Positions 16,072 through 25,900 of a stretch of DNA of 44,605 nucleotides are shown piece by piece. The DNA is from Oleiagrimonas sp964608595 (GTDB lineage Bacteria; Pseudomonadota; Gammaproteobacteria; Xanthomonadales; Rhodanobacteraceae): NCBI GenBank assembly GCA_964608595.1, contig CAZSOU010000013.1, positions 1 through 44,605 on the forward strand, written 5' to 3'. The translations under genes and the position numbers were made by a program. Positions within the stretch are counted from its first letter, which is position 1. Every line of letters begins with the position of its first letter. Below the pieces are notes generated by a model. The model was not told the origin of the DNA. It worked only from the letters and a program-made list of their open reading frames with translations, and made no database searches.

Positions 16072-16985
16072 ATCACCGGTTGATGTCGCAATTGTCGCGC
16101 TGGATGGTGCCGCTGCTGCTGTTGTTCGCCGTGACTGCACAGGCCGGGGAGACACCGGTTTTGCGTGTGGCCTACGCCGGATCGATGGGCGCGGTCATGG
16201 ACGGAGCACTTGGGCCGGCCTTCGCGCAGTTGCAGCATGCGCAGTACCAGGGGGTGGGGCAGGGCTCGTTCGCGCTGGCGAGGTTGCTGGCCGGACGTCA
16301 GATGCAGGCTGATGTTTTCATCGCCATTACGCCCGGGCCGATCAAGGTGTTGAAAAAAGCCGGCCTGGTGACGCAGGCGGTGCCAGTGGCCAGTACGCGC
16401 ATGGTGGTGATTTACAGTCCCGAAAGCCGTTTCGCCTCCGATTTTTCCGCCGCCGCCGCAGGACACAAAGCCTGGTACGACGTGCTGCGTGAACCAGGTC
16501 TGCGTCTGGGTCGCACCGATCCGGCCGTTGATCCGCAGGGTGCCAATGCACTGCTCACGCTGCAATTGGCGGCGCGTTACTACGACCAGCCGCACCTGTT
16601 GCGCGACGTTGCCGGCAAGCTGCAGAACCATCGCCAGATATTCGCCGAAAGCTCGCTGATGTCGCGACTGGAAGCCGGGCAGATCGACGCGGCCATCGGC
16701 TACGCGAGTGCGGCGCATTCGCACCATCTGCCCACGATCAGATTGCCCCGACAGATCGATCTCGCGCATCCGTCCATGCAGAAGCGCTGGTACGCCAAAG
16801 CCGGCTTCACCCTGAAAAACGGCAAGCAGCGACATGCGCAACCGCTGGTTTTTTATGCGGCGATCCTGAAAAATGCAAGAAAGCCGGCACTCGGCCGGAA
16901 GTTTGTACATTTTCTGCAAAGCAAGCAAGCACAGGCCATGTTGCGAAAACACGGCTACGATCCGCCACACGGAGGCAATCCGTGA
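16068..16985 (+). CDS. modA: Periplasmic molybdate/tungstate-binding protein ModA-like
   Basis: This 305-residue substrate-binding protein has a Sec signal peptide (hydrophobic core then A-Q-A, cleavage near residue 26). The mature start L-R-V-A-Y-A-G-S-M-G-A-V-M and the G-Q-G-S-F-A-L-A, D-V-F-I-A and D-P-Q-G-A-N-A-L motifs are of the extracellular molybdate/tungstate-binding (ModA/WtpA) type. It is closer to the WtpA-style A-G-S-L/M pattern than to classical E. coli ModA, so the preferred oxyanion is not certain. ATG 16068 overlaps the preceding stop; a longer upstream frame is ignored. Confidence 0.88.
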   Translation: MNHRLMSQLSRWMVPLLLLFAVTAQAGETPVLRVAYAGSMGAVMDGALGPAFAQLQHAQYQGVGQGSFALARLLAGRQMQADVFIAITPGPIKVLKKAGLVTQAVPVASTRMVVIYSPESRFASDFSAAAAGHKAWYDVLREPGLRLGRTDPAVDPQGANALLTLQLAARYYDQPHLLRDVAGKLQNHRQIFAESSLMSRLEAGQIDAAIGYASAAHSHHLPTIRLPRQIDLAHPSMQKRWYAKAGFTLKNGKQRHAQPLVFYAAILKNARKPALGRKFVHFLQSKQAQAMLRKHGYDPPHGGNP

Positions 16986-17767
16986 CGACAACCCGTCGCA
17001 TGACGATCATCCCGCGCATGCACCTGTCGGCATGGGCCGGTGCTCTGGCGTTGTTGTTGCTGGCGGTGCCTTTTGTCGGCCTGCTGCTGGCCACCGACTG
17101 GCGGCATTTCGGCTTCGTCGTCGGCGACGGCGGCGCCGTTGCCGTGTCGCTCGGCTACAGTCTTCTGGCTTTGCTGCCGATCATCGGTCTGGGCACGCCA
17201 TTGGCGTGGTGGCTGGCGCGCCATCGCATGCGCGGTCAATGGATCATCGACACCTTGCTGTTGCTGGCGTTGCTGACACCACCTCTGGCAATGGGGTTGC
17301 TGCTGACCACGGTTTACGGTCCGTACGGCGCCGCCGGCAGCCTGCTGGAGCGGGCCGGGGTGTTGCTGACCAATTCACCGTCGGCGTTCGTGATGGCTCA
17401 GTTCTACGCGGCGTTGCCGTATTACGTGATCGCCGCGCGCGCCGCGTTTGAAAGCGTACCGCGCGAGCTTGAGCAAATCGCGCTGACACTGGGCCATTCG
17501 CCCGCGCGCAGCTTCTTTCATGTCAGCTTGCCGCTGGCGCGTCTGGGTCTGGCCGCGGCCGTCGCACTGGCTTGGGTGCGGGCGCTGGGCGAATTCGGCG
17601 TGGTCCTGATCGTGGCCTATTATCCGCACGGTATTCCGGTGAAGCTCTGGGTCAACCTGCAGAACGTCGGGCTGGGCGCCGTCTATCCGTTGCTCTGGGT
17701 TTTCTTCCTGGTTGCGCTGCCTTTGCCGCTGGCATTGGGCCTGGCCGTGCGCAAGCGGCTTGTCTGA
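16982..17767 (+). CDS. modB: Molybdate ABC transporter permease ModB
   Basis: This 261-residue inner-membrane permease has six hydrophobic segments and the cytoplasmic EAA loop seen as E-x-I-A-L-T-L-G-H-S-P-A-R-S-F-F-H-V-S-L-P, the site that contacts the ATPase. The start is GTG 16982, overlapping the modA stop as GTGA. ATG 17000 is possible. The stop shares one base with modC. Confidence 0.92.
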   Translation: MTTTRRMTIIPRMHLSAWAGALALLLLAVPFVGLLLATDWRHFGFVVGDGGAVAVSLGYSLLALLPIIGLGTPLAWWLARHRMRGQWIIDTLLLLALLTPPLAMGLLLTTVYGPYGAAGSLLERAGVLLTNSPSAFVMAQFYAALPYYVIAARAAFESVPRELEQIALTLGHSPARSFFHVSLPLARLGLAAAVALAWVRALGEFGVVLIVAYYPHGIPVKLWVNLQNVGLGAVYPLLWVFFLVALPLPLALGLAVRKRLV

Positions 17768-18765
17768 TGCGCATCGACTACGCCATCGAGCAGCCGATCC
17801 GGCTCGACGCTCGTTTCGACGTCGACGGTTTCACGTTGTTGCTGGGCGCCAGCGGCGAAGGCAAGTCGCTGTTGTTGCGTGCCATTGCCGGTCTGATTCC
17901 GGCGTGCGGCACCCCGTTCGACGGACTGCCGGCGCAATCACGAACCGTCGGCTATCTTCCCCAGGGGCATGGCCTGTTTCCCCACCTCAGTGCGTGGCGC
18001 AACGTGGCTTTTGGGTTGCGCGGGCGTCATCGCCGCGAACAAGCGATGCGCTGGTTGCAACGCGTGCGCCTGACCGAGATGGCCGAACGTCGTCCGGCAC
18101 AACTGTCCGGTGGTCAGCAGCAACGCGTGGCCTTGGCTCGCGCGCTCGCGCGACAACCGACGTTGCTGTTGCTGGATGAGCCGACCTCCGCGCTGGACCC
18201 GGCGACGCGTGAAGACGTGATTGCCGAGCTGATTGCCGAAGTCCATCAGGCGGGCATCCCCGCACTGGCCGTCAGCCATGATCCGGCGCTTGCCGCCGTG
18301 GCCGATCGACTGGTGATCATGCACCGGCGCCGTGTGGTCCAGGTGGGCACGCCCGCCGCTGTTCACGCCGCACCGGTCAGCGGCGCGGTTGCACGGCTGC
18401 TGGGGCACCGCAACGTGTATCGTGGACATGTGGAAAGCGTGCCCGGATCATGTCGTCGGCGCTTGCACTGGACCGGAACCGACCTGGTGCTGCCGGTTGA
18501 CACCCGACTCGCCGACGGTACGCAGGTGGACTGGAGTATCGCACCGCAAGCGATCCGTGTGCACGAAGCGGCTTCGGCGCCTCGCGATGCCGTCCGCACG
18601 ACGCTGGAAGTGCGTCAGGTCGGTGTCCATGGGCATCAACTCGGTCTGCGTTGCGGTCGCTCGCGACTGTGGGTACCGTGGCCCTCGGATCGACCGTCGC
18701 CCGAAGCGCCCATGGTGCATTGGCCAAGCGAAGCGGTTCGTTGCTGGCCGCGTGATGGCGAGTGA
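17767..18765 (+). CDS. modC: Molybdate ABC transporter ATP-binding protein ModC
   Basis: The 332-residue ATPase has Walker A G-A-S-G-E-G-K-S (about residues 28-35), signature L-S-G-G-Q-Q-Q-R, Walker B L-L-L-L-D-E-P and switch His in V-S-H-D. A C-terminal extension of about 100 residues (from about 230) resembles the regulatory MOP/TOBE region of ModC but is divergent. The Walker A has Glu in the position usually occupied by Ser/Cys. It is the last clearly molybdenum-related gene of the operon, 39 bp before the hemerythrin-like gene. Confidence 0.92.
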   Translation: MRIDYAIEQPIRLDARFDVDGFTLLLGASGEGKSLLLRAIAGLIPACGTPFDGLPAQSRTVGYLPQGHGLFPHLSAWRNVAFGLRGRHRREQAMRWLQRVRLTEMAERRPAQLSGGQQQRVALARALARQPTLLLLDEPTSALDPATREDVIAELIAEVHQAGIPALAVSHDPALAAVADRLVIMHRRRVVQVGTPAAVHAAPVSGAVARLLGHRNVYRGHVESVPGSCRRRLHWTGTDLVLPVDTRLADGTQVDWSIAPQAIRVHEAASAPRDAVRTTLEVRQVGVHGHQLGLRCGRSRLWVPWPSDRPSPEAPMVHWPSEAVRCWPRDGE

Positions 18766-18804
18766 TTCGCCACGCACCGAACACGCCATTTCGGGGAGCG
18801 AAGC

Positions 18805-19320
18805 ATGAACGAAAATCCGGGACAATATTTGATATGTCAGCATCGGCACATCGACGCCGCCATCAAGCAGATGCTTGCCGGCGACGGCGATGTTGCAGCG
18901 TTGCACGAAGCACTGACCATGCTGCGCGTGCACATACGGCTTGAAGAAGATGTGCTGTTCGATCCCATTGCCGCCACCGGGCTGGAGATGCCGATTTACA
19001 TCATGCATGTCGAGCACGCGCAGATGTGGACGTTGATGGACACCTTGCAGTCGGCTTGCAGTGACGACTCCGACGCGGCATCGGCATGGCGCAACCCTTG
19101 CCGCAAACTGATCAGGCTGCTGGACATGCACAACCCCAAGGAAGAGGATCTCATCTACGCCACCGCGGACCGTCTGGCAGCCGAAGGCGTGCTCGACGCG
19201 GGCGCCGTGTTCGATCAATCAACTGCGTTGCCGGAGGGCTGGGTATGCCGCGGCCGGCGCGAAGATTTTGCGCCGCCGCCCGGCGCACCGCCATGGCCGC
19301 CCGGCGGACGGGTGGTGTGA
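18805..19320 (+). CDS. Hemerythrin-like (HHE) cation-binding protein
   Basis: The 171-residue protein has a four-helix hemerythrin pattern. Candidate iron ligands are H13/H15, H43 with E47/E48, H68/H71 with E70, and H109 with E113/E114. Such proteins bind a diiron centre and are linked to oxygen or nitric-oxide handling. The C-terminal tail is unusual, rich in Pro/Gly (P-P-P-G-A-P-P-W-P-P-G-G). ATG 18805 has GGGGAG upstream. Placement at the end of the molybdenum operon and facing the nitrate reductase operon suggests a role under nitrosative or low-oxygen conditions. That is inference. Confidence 0.85.
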   Translation: MNENPGQYLICQHRHIDAAIKQMLAGDGDVAALHEALTMLRVHIRLEEDVLFDPIAATGLEMPIYIMHVEHAQMWTLMDTLQSACSDDSDAASAWRNPCRKLIRLLDMHNPKEEDLIYATADRLAAEGVLDAGAVFDQSTALPEGWVCRGRREDFAPPPGAPPWPPGGRVV

Positions 19321-19350
19321 TCCGGCCGGGTTGATCGTGTCGGAACGGAC

Positions 19351-20067
19351 CTATTGCACCAACGGGGACGCTGCCGCGTGCAACGTCACCCCTTCCAGAT
19401 CGGCATCGCCGGCCAGCAAGGTGACATATTGCGCAATGGCTCGCTGCTCGGCCGCGCTTCTGAGTTCGTCGGCCACTTTGCTCGACACGGCGTCGAAAGG
19501 CAATTGCTCTCCGGGAATACGCTGGTCGACGGCCACGATGTGAAAACCGTGCCGGCTGCGCACCAGTTCCGGCAGGATGCCGACAGTCTTGTCTTCGTCG
19601 TCGAACACGGCCTTCTCGAATTCCGGCACGGTGCTGCCGCGCGCCAGTTGTCCCAGTTGGCCACCCTGACTGCCGGAAGGACAGTTGGACTTGTCGCGTG
19701 CACGCTCGGCAAAAACGTCCGGGTTCTGGCGAATCTCGTTGAGCATGGCTTCGGCCACCGAGCGCACGGGTCCGACCGGCGTGCCCGGGGTGATCTGGAA
19801 CAGGATGTGGCGTGCATGCACCAGCTCACCGTTGCGGTAGTGCTCCGGGTGCGCCTCGTACCAGCGACGGCATTCCTCCGGCGTCGGCTCGGGCACGTCG
19901 ACTTCTTGCTGCAATACCTGCTCGACGGCTTGCTCGACGGTTTCCTCGTCCGCGTTGTCACGAAGCAGGTTCAAGGCCACCGCGCGTTGACGCAGCAACT
20001 CGTGCGCGGCCGCATATTCGGGCGACGGCCAATCGGAAGGATCGACCGGAATTGCATTGACTTTCAT
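19351..20067 (-). CDS. Parvulin-type peptidyl-prolyl isomerase of the nar operon
   Basis: This encodes 238 residues from ATG 20067, which overlaps the narI stop (ATGA). The central parvulin domain includes H-A-R-H-I-L-F-Q, S-x-C-P-S-G-S-Q-G-G-Q-L-G and F-x-x-A-V-F, ending with S-x-x-G-F-H-I-V. An N-terminal helical arm of about 90 residues precedes it. There is no signal peptide, so it is cytoplasmic. PpiC/NifM-type isomerases are found just after narI in Pseudomonas nar operons, and a role in nitrate reductase maturation is generally assumed. It is the last gene of the operon, 30 bp from the convergent hemerythrin stop. Confidence 0.9.
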   Translation of the reverse strand: MKVNAIPVDPSDWPSPEYAAAHELLRQRAVALNLLRDNADEETVEQAVEQVLQQEVDVPEPTPEECRRWYEAHPEHYRNGELVHARHILFQITPGTPVGPVRSVAEAMLNEIRQNPDVFAERARDKSNCPSGSQGGQLGQLARGSTVPEFEKAVFDDEDKTVGILPELVRSRHGFHIVAVDQRIPGEQLPFDAVSSKVADELRSAAEQRAIAQYVTLLAGDADLEGVTLHAAASPLVQ

Positions 20068-20777
20068 TTCATCGGATTCGCGGAACGGGTGTTTTTGCGT
20101 ACCAACTGGTACGGACGAAACAGATAGGCGATGGAGCCGACACCACTCCAGATATGTACCATGCGGGTAAAAGGCGACACCAGGAAGATCGTGAAGCCCA
20201 GCAGGATGTGAGTCTTGTAGACCCAGGAGATGCCGTGCAGCAGCGCCGCGCCGCCGCCCTGGAAATACACGATCGACTGCACATACCTGACCAGGCGTTC
20301 GAACTCGGCGCCGTCCAGGTGCTGTGCCGAAATGGGTACCGTCGCAATGCCCAATGCCAGTTGGCACCACAACATGATGATGATGGCGATGTCCCATTTG
20401 CGGCTGTTGCCACGCACGCGACGATAATGCAGTCGTCGATAAACCAGTACCGACGCACCGATGATGGCGACGATCCCGGCCAGACCGCCGACGATCATGG
20501 CGAGCAACATGTGTTGCGTCGGACTCATCAGCCACAGCACCAGTGACTCGGGTATCAGAAACCCGACGAAATGTCCGAGGATGACGATCAGCACACCGTA
20601 ATGGAACAGGTTCGACCCCGTGCGCAACAGTTGCGTGCGCAGCGTTTGCGAGGAGTCGCTTTTCCACGAATACGGCTCGCGGTCGAAGCGCACCAGGCTG
20701 CCCAGAAACAGCACCGAGAGACAAATGTACGGGTAGATTTCAAACAGAAAATAATCGAGTTGCGCTGGAATGGTCAT
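20064..20777 (-). CDS. narI: Respiratory nitrate reductase gamma subunit NarI
   Basis: This 237-residue b-type diheme membrane subunit oxidises quinol and passes electrons to NarH. Five hydrophobic helices are visible. His59 and His69 (spacing 10) and His190 and His208 (spacing 18) match the four heme ligands of E. coli NarI (56/66 and 187/205) in spacing. It starts 18 bp after narJ and its stop overlaps the PPIase start. Confidence 0.96.
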   Translation of the reverse strand: MTIPAQLDYFLFEIYPYICLSVLFLGSLVRFDREPYSWKSDSSQTLRTQLLRTGSNLFHYGVLIVILGHFVGFLIPESLVLWLMSPTQHMLLAMIVGGLAGIVAIIGASVLVYRRLHYRRVRGNSRKWDIAIIIMLWCQLALGIATVPISAQHLDGAEFERLVRYVQSIVYFQGGGAALLHGISWVYKTHILLGFTIFLVSPFTRMVHIWSGVGSIAYLFRPYQLVRKNTRSANPMK

Positions 20778-20795
20778 GATGGAATGTCCAAAAGG

Positions 20796-21449
20796 TCACT
20801 GCCGCCTCGATGGGGCGGGGCGCCGGGTGGAATCGGCGCGACGGGGTTCGGGAGGCGCGAACGCCGGACGCTCCTCCCAGGTGCGATCAAAGTCGTCCGC
20901 CGGCGGCACCGGGGCGTCTTTGTCCAGGCCCTTTTCGTGGCCGAGCGCCAGCACGGCGTCCATCACGGCGGCATAAGGACTGTGGCGTTTGACCAGCGTG
21001 TTGCCGATCTGGCGCACGATACGCGCGACTTCGGCGATGGTGTCGCGGATCACCGCATTGCTCTGGCAGCTCAGATATTCCAGCAATACGGGCAGGTGAT
21101 CGGGCAGCTCGTTGCCGGATTGTTCCAGGCCGCCGCTCCGGTAGCGCTCACGCAGCTCCAGCATGGCCGGCCCGCGATCACGACCATCGCCATGCACATG
21201 TTCGAAAAGGTTCAACGAGGTGCGCCGGCCGCGATCGAACAGATCCACATAGCGGCCCTGGGCATCCAGTGCGTCACGCGCGTCAATGTCGTCGATGAGC
21301 GCCTGCAAAGCACGCTTGTGCTTGGGTTTTATGCCGCGACCGGCGTGAACGGCCGCGCTGATTTCCGGCAGTGCGGCGCGCAGTTCCTCGTCGGGGTAGG
21401 TCAGCAGGGCGGACAGGGCGCGCAGCAGTAGCGTGGGTTTGCGAAACAT
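20796..21449 (-). CDS. narJ: Nitrate reductase assembly chaperone NarJ
   Basis: The 217-residue NarJ/DmsD-type chaperone begins L-R-A-L-S-A-L-L-T-Y-P-D and has the conserved Y-V-D-L-F-D-R-G-R-R-T-S-L-N-L-F-E-H-V-H-G-D block. It holds NarG until molybdenum cofactor insertion and membrane docking. The C-terminal ~35 residues are an extra Pro/Arg-rich tail. The gene follows narH after 8 bp. Confidence 0.95.
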   Translation of the reverse strand: MFRKPTLLLRALSALLTYPDEELRAALPEISAAVHAGRGIKPKHKRALQALIDDIDARDALDAQGRYVDLFDRGRRTSLNLFEHVHGDGRDRGPAMLELRERYRSGGLEQSGNELPDHLPVLLEYLSCQSNAVIRDTIAEVARIVRQIGNTLVKRHSPYAAVMDAVLALGHEKGLDKDAPVPPADDFDRTWEERPAFAPPEPRRADSTRRPAPSRRQ

Positions 21450-21457
21450 GCCGGCCT

Positions 21458-22999
21458 CTACGATGCATCGTCCAGTTTGCGGATGGGGATCATCTTGCGC
21501 CGTCCCATCTTGCCGCCGAACAGGCCGGCCTTGGCATCGATGCCGTCGCAGCCGTTGCCGAAAGTGAAACCGCAGCCGCCCCGAATCTTGTAGGCATCGT
21601 GGGCTTCCTCGCGATGCGCCGTGGGGATGACGAACCGATCCTCGTAGTTGGCGATGGCCAGGTACCGGTGCATCTCGCTGGCGGTTGCTTCGTCCAGACC
21701 CACACTGGTGAGCAATTGCGGATGTGCCGGTTGCTTGAGTTGTCGGGCGCGAAACCAGGCACGCATGGCCATAAGGCGCTCGAGTGCGCTGGTGATGGGT
21801 GCTTCGTGGCCGGCCGTCAGCAGATTGGCGAGATAACGCACCGGGATGCGCAGCGACTTGACGTCGGGCAGGCCGTGGCTGGTGCTTTCGATTTCACCGG
21901 CGTTGGCGTGCGAGGTGATCGGTGACAGCGGTGGCACGTACCACACCATGGGCAGCGTGCGGTATTCGGGGTGCAGCGGGAAGGCGATCTTCCAGTCCAC
22001 GGCCATCTTGTACACCGGCGAGCGCTTGGCACCTTCCACCCACTCGGCAGGCACGCCGTCGGCCAACGCCTGTTTCCGGACATCGGGATCATGCGGGTCG
22101 AGAAACACGTCCAGTTGGGCCTCGTACAGATCTTTGGTGTCCTCCGTGGCCGCCGCTTCTTCAATGCGATCGGCGTCATAGAGGATCACGCCGAGGTAGC
22201 GGATGCGACCCACGCAGGTTTCCGAGCACACGGTGGGCAGACCAGCTTCGATGCGTGGATAACAGAACGTGCACTTTTCCGCCTTGCCGGACACCCAGTT
22301 GTAATAGATTTTCTTGTACGGACATCCGGACACGCACATGCGCCAGCCGCGACACTTGTCCTGATCGATGAGCACGATGCCGTCTTCTTCGCGCTTGTAG
22401 ATCGAGCCGGACGGGCACGATGCCACGCAGGTCGGATTGAGACAGTGCTCGCACAGACGTGGCAGGTACATCATGAAGGTGTTTTCGAACTGCCCGTAGA
22501 TGTCTTTCTGCACGGCCTCGAAGTTGTAGTCCTTGCTCCGCTTTTCGAATTCGCCGCCGAGAATTTCCTCCCAGTTCGGCCCCCATTCGACCTTTTCCAT
22601 GGTGCGTCCCGATACCAGGGAAATCGGGCGGGCGACCGGCGCGGTGGGCAGCTCCGGAGCGGTTTGAAGGTTTTCGTAGTCGAACGTGAATGGTTCGTAG
22701 TAATCGTCGATGGCGGGCATGTAGGGGTTGGCGAAAATGCGCGACAACACCCGCAACCTGCTGCCTTGTCTGGGCACCAGTTTGCCGTTTTTCTTGCGCG
22801 TCCAGCCGCCGTGCCAGCGGTCCTGGTTTTCCCAGTCCTTGGGATAGCCGATGCCCGGCTTGGTTTCGACGTTGTTGAACCAGGCGTATTCCATGCCCTT
22901 GCGCGAGGTCCACACGTTTTTGCACGTCACCGAGCAGGTGTGGCACCCGATGCACTTGTCCAGGTTGAGAACCATGGCGACTTGCGCCCGAACCTTCAT
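21458..22999 (-). CDS. narH: Respiratory nitrate reductase beta subunit NarH (iron-sulfur)
   Basis: This 513-residue subunit carries four Fe-S centres. The first motif C16-x2-C19-x2-C22-x3-C26 is at the same positions as in E. coli NarH. Further motifs are C-E-H-C-L-N-P-T-C and C-R-G-W-R-M-C-V-S-G-C, where Trp replaces one Cys and gives the 3Fe-4S centre typical of NarH. The last is C-T-F-C-Y-P-R-I-E-x-G. It transfers electrons from NarI to NarG on the cytoplasmic side. The start overlaps the narG stop by 4 bp. Confidence 0.97.
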   Translation of the reverse strand: MKVRAQVAMVLNLDKCIGCHTCSVTCKNVWTSRKGMEYAWFNNVETKPGIGYPKDWENQDRWHGGWTRKKNGKLVPRQGSRLRVLSRIFANPYMPAIDDYYEPFTFDYENLQTAPELPTAPVARPISLVSGRTMEKVEWGPNWEEILGGEFEKRSKDYNFEAVQKDIYGQFENTFMMYLPRLCEHCLNPTCVASCPSGSIYKREEDGIVLIDQDKCRGWRMCVSGCPYKKIYYNWVSGKAEKCTFCYPRIEAGLPTVCSETCVGRIRYLGVILYDADRIEEAAATEDTKDLYEAQLDVFLDPHDPDVRKQALADGVPAEWVEGAKRSPVYKMAVDWKIAFPLHPEYRTLPMVWYVPPLSPITSHANAGEIESTSHGLPDVKSLRIPVRYLANLLTAGHEAPITSALERLMAMRAWFRARQLKQPAHPQLLTSVGLDEATASEMHRYLAIANYEDRFVIPTAHREEAHDAYKIRGGCGFTFGNGCDGIDAKAGLFGGKMGRRKMIPIRKLDDAS

Positions 23000-25900
23000 G
23001 ACTGCGCCTCCACGAATTGCATGTCCAGCTCGTCTTCGCGCGCTTCACGCTGGACGCGGTCCATCCAGTCGATTTTTTCCATCTTGCGCACGATCACGAA
23101 GTTGTCGCGGTCCGATCCGACCGGCCCGTAATAGTTGAAACTCCACGACAATTGCGCGCAGCCGCCGATCATCTGCGTGGGCTTGACCACGATGCGGGTT
23201 ACCGAATTGTGGATGCCGCCACGCTGGCCGGTGATTTCCGAACCCGGCACGTTCACGATCTTCTCCTGCGCGTGATACATCATGCACATGCCCTCGTTGA
23301 CGCGCTGGCTGACCACAGCGCGTGCGGTCAGGGCGCCGTTGGCATTGAAGCACTCGATCCAGTCGTTGTCTTCGATGCCGGCCTTTTTCGCATCCACCTC
23401 GGACATCCACACGATGGGACCGCCGCGCGACAACGTCAGCATGATGAGATTGTCGGTATAGGTGCTGTGGATTCCCCATTTCTGGTGCGGGGTGATGAAG
23501 TTGAGGAAGATTTCCTTGTGTCCGTTGGACTTCTTGCCCGCGACCTTGTGGATGGTGCGGGTGTCCACTGGCGGACGGTACAGGGCAAGGGCTTCGCCGT
23601 AATCGCGGATCCACGGATGGTCGAGGTAGAAATGCTGGCGGCCGCTCAGCGTTCGCCACGGGATCAGCTCGTGGATGTTGAGATAGCTGCCGTTGTAGCT
23701 GATCTCGTCGCTTTGCACGCCGGACCAGATCGGCGAGGTGATCACTTTGCGTGGTTGTGCCTGCAGGTCGCGGAAACGGATTTTCTGGCCTGCGCGATCG
23801 GCGGACAGATGGGTGTGCTCCAGCCCCGTGAACTCGCTCAGTGCCTTCCAGCCGCGCACCGCGGACTCGCCATTGGTTTCCGGGGAAATCATCAACACCG
23901 TTTCGGCGGCGTCGATATCCGACTCGATGCGCGGGCGCCCTTTGGCCGGGCCGTCTTCCACCTTGCGGTTGAGTTCGCCCAGCGCCTCGACCACGGGTTT
24001 CATGTCCCATTCGAGCCCTTTTGCGCCTTCGCCATGGCTGTCCAGCATGGGGCCCAGCGCGGTATAGCGTGCGTGCACGGCGGTATAGTCGCGTTCGACA
24101 AAGTTGATGTTGGGCGCTGTCACACCGGGTTCGAAGGCGCATTCTCCTTTTTTCCAGTCGCGCGCTTCGAATGCCTGGGCCATTTCACCGGGCGTGTCGT
24201 GCATGATCGGCGTGAGCACGACGTCCTTTTCAACGCCCAGGTGTCCTTCGGCAAGCTCGGAAAACTTTTTGGCGATGGACTTGAAGATTTCCCAGTCGTT
24301 TCTGGATTTGTATACCGGATCGACCGCAACCGAAAACGGGTGGATGAAGGTGTGCATGTCGGTCGTCGACAAGTCGTTCTTTTCGTACCAGGATGCTGCG
24401 GGCAGCACCACGTCCGAGTAGAGCGCGGTGGTGGACATGCGAAAGTCCAGGGTGACCACCAGATCGAGCTTGCCCTCGGCCGCCTCGTCGCGCCAGACCA
24501 GTTCTTCCGGTTTTTCGGCGCCTTCCTCTCCCAGATCCTTGCCTTGAAGGCCGTTTTGCGTGCCCAGGAAATGACGCAGGAAATACTCGTGACCCTTGCC
24601 GGACGAGCCCAGCAGATTGGAGCGCCACACGAACAGGTTGCGGGGGAAATTGTCGGGGTTGTCCGGATCTTCGCAAGCCATCGACAGCTCGCCCGAAGCG
24701 ATGCGGTCGGCGACGTGCCTGACCGGATCGTCACTGGCCTGGGCCTCGCGTGCCACCTCCAGCGGGTTGCGCCCCAATTGCGGCGCCGACGGCAGCCACC
24801 CCATGCGTTGTGCGCGGATGCTGCAATCGACCATGCAGCCGGACTGGCGTGCGCGGTCGGCCAGCGGTGACAGCAGATCACCGGGCTTGAGCGTCTCGTA
24901 GCGCCACTGGTCCGAATGCAGGTAAAAATAGTCGGTACCGGCCATGTGGCGCGGCGGGCGCTGCCAGTCCAGCCCGAAGGCCAGGGTGGCCCAGCCGACT
25001 TCCGGACGAATGCATTCCTGTCCGGTGTAGTGAGTCCAGCCGCCCCCGCACTGGCCGACAGTGCCGCACAGCATGAGCATGTTGATGATGGCCCGATAAC
25101 TGACATCCTGGTGGTACCAGTGATTCATTCCGGAACCGATGATGACCATCGAACGGCCCCGGGTTTTTTCGGCGTTGTGTGCAAATCCGCGCGCCACCTC
25201 GATCACCTGCGAGGCGGGTGCGCCGGTGATCACTTCCTGCCAGGCCGGGGTGTAGGGAACATTGTCTTCGTAGTTTTGTGCACTTTCGCCGCCCAGCCCG
25301 CGATCGATGCCGTAGTGGGCGCACATCAGATCGAAAACGGTGGCCACGGCAACTTCGCCGTCGGTCGTGGCCACGCGACGAACGGGCACGTTGCGCGTCA
25401 ACACGTCTTGTTCGCCGTTGGGCGTGAAGTGCTCGTTGACGACGCCGCCGAAGTACGGAAACGCGACTTCCAGAACGTCGTCCCGGCGTTCGATTTCGGT
25501 CAGTGACAACGTCAAGTCACGGCCGCTGTGATCCTTCTGTCCCAGGTTCCACTTCTTGCGGTCGGGGCTGTCCTTGCCGGCCCACCGGAAACCCAGCGAA
25601 CTGCACGGCGCCACCGGCCGCCCCTGATCGTCGAAGGCGACCGTTTTCCAGTCGCCGTGCTCGGGCGTCCCCAGGGCGTCGTCGAAATCACTGGCGCGCA
25701 AGCAGCGATCCGCCGTCCAGCGCGCTCCATTGCGACGCAGTGTCACCAGCATGGGCAGATCGGTGAAGCGCCGGCAATAGTCCTGGAAATAGTCGACCTG
25801 TTTGTCGATGAAGAATTCGCGCAGGATCACGTGGCCCATGGCCATGGCCATGGCGCAATCGGTCCCTTGCTTGGGATGCAGCCAGATGTCGGCGAACTTG

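Noticed and set aside
23017..24870. 617-codon + strand frame within narG
   Set aside because: Antisense to strongly conserved NarG, with no recognisable domain.
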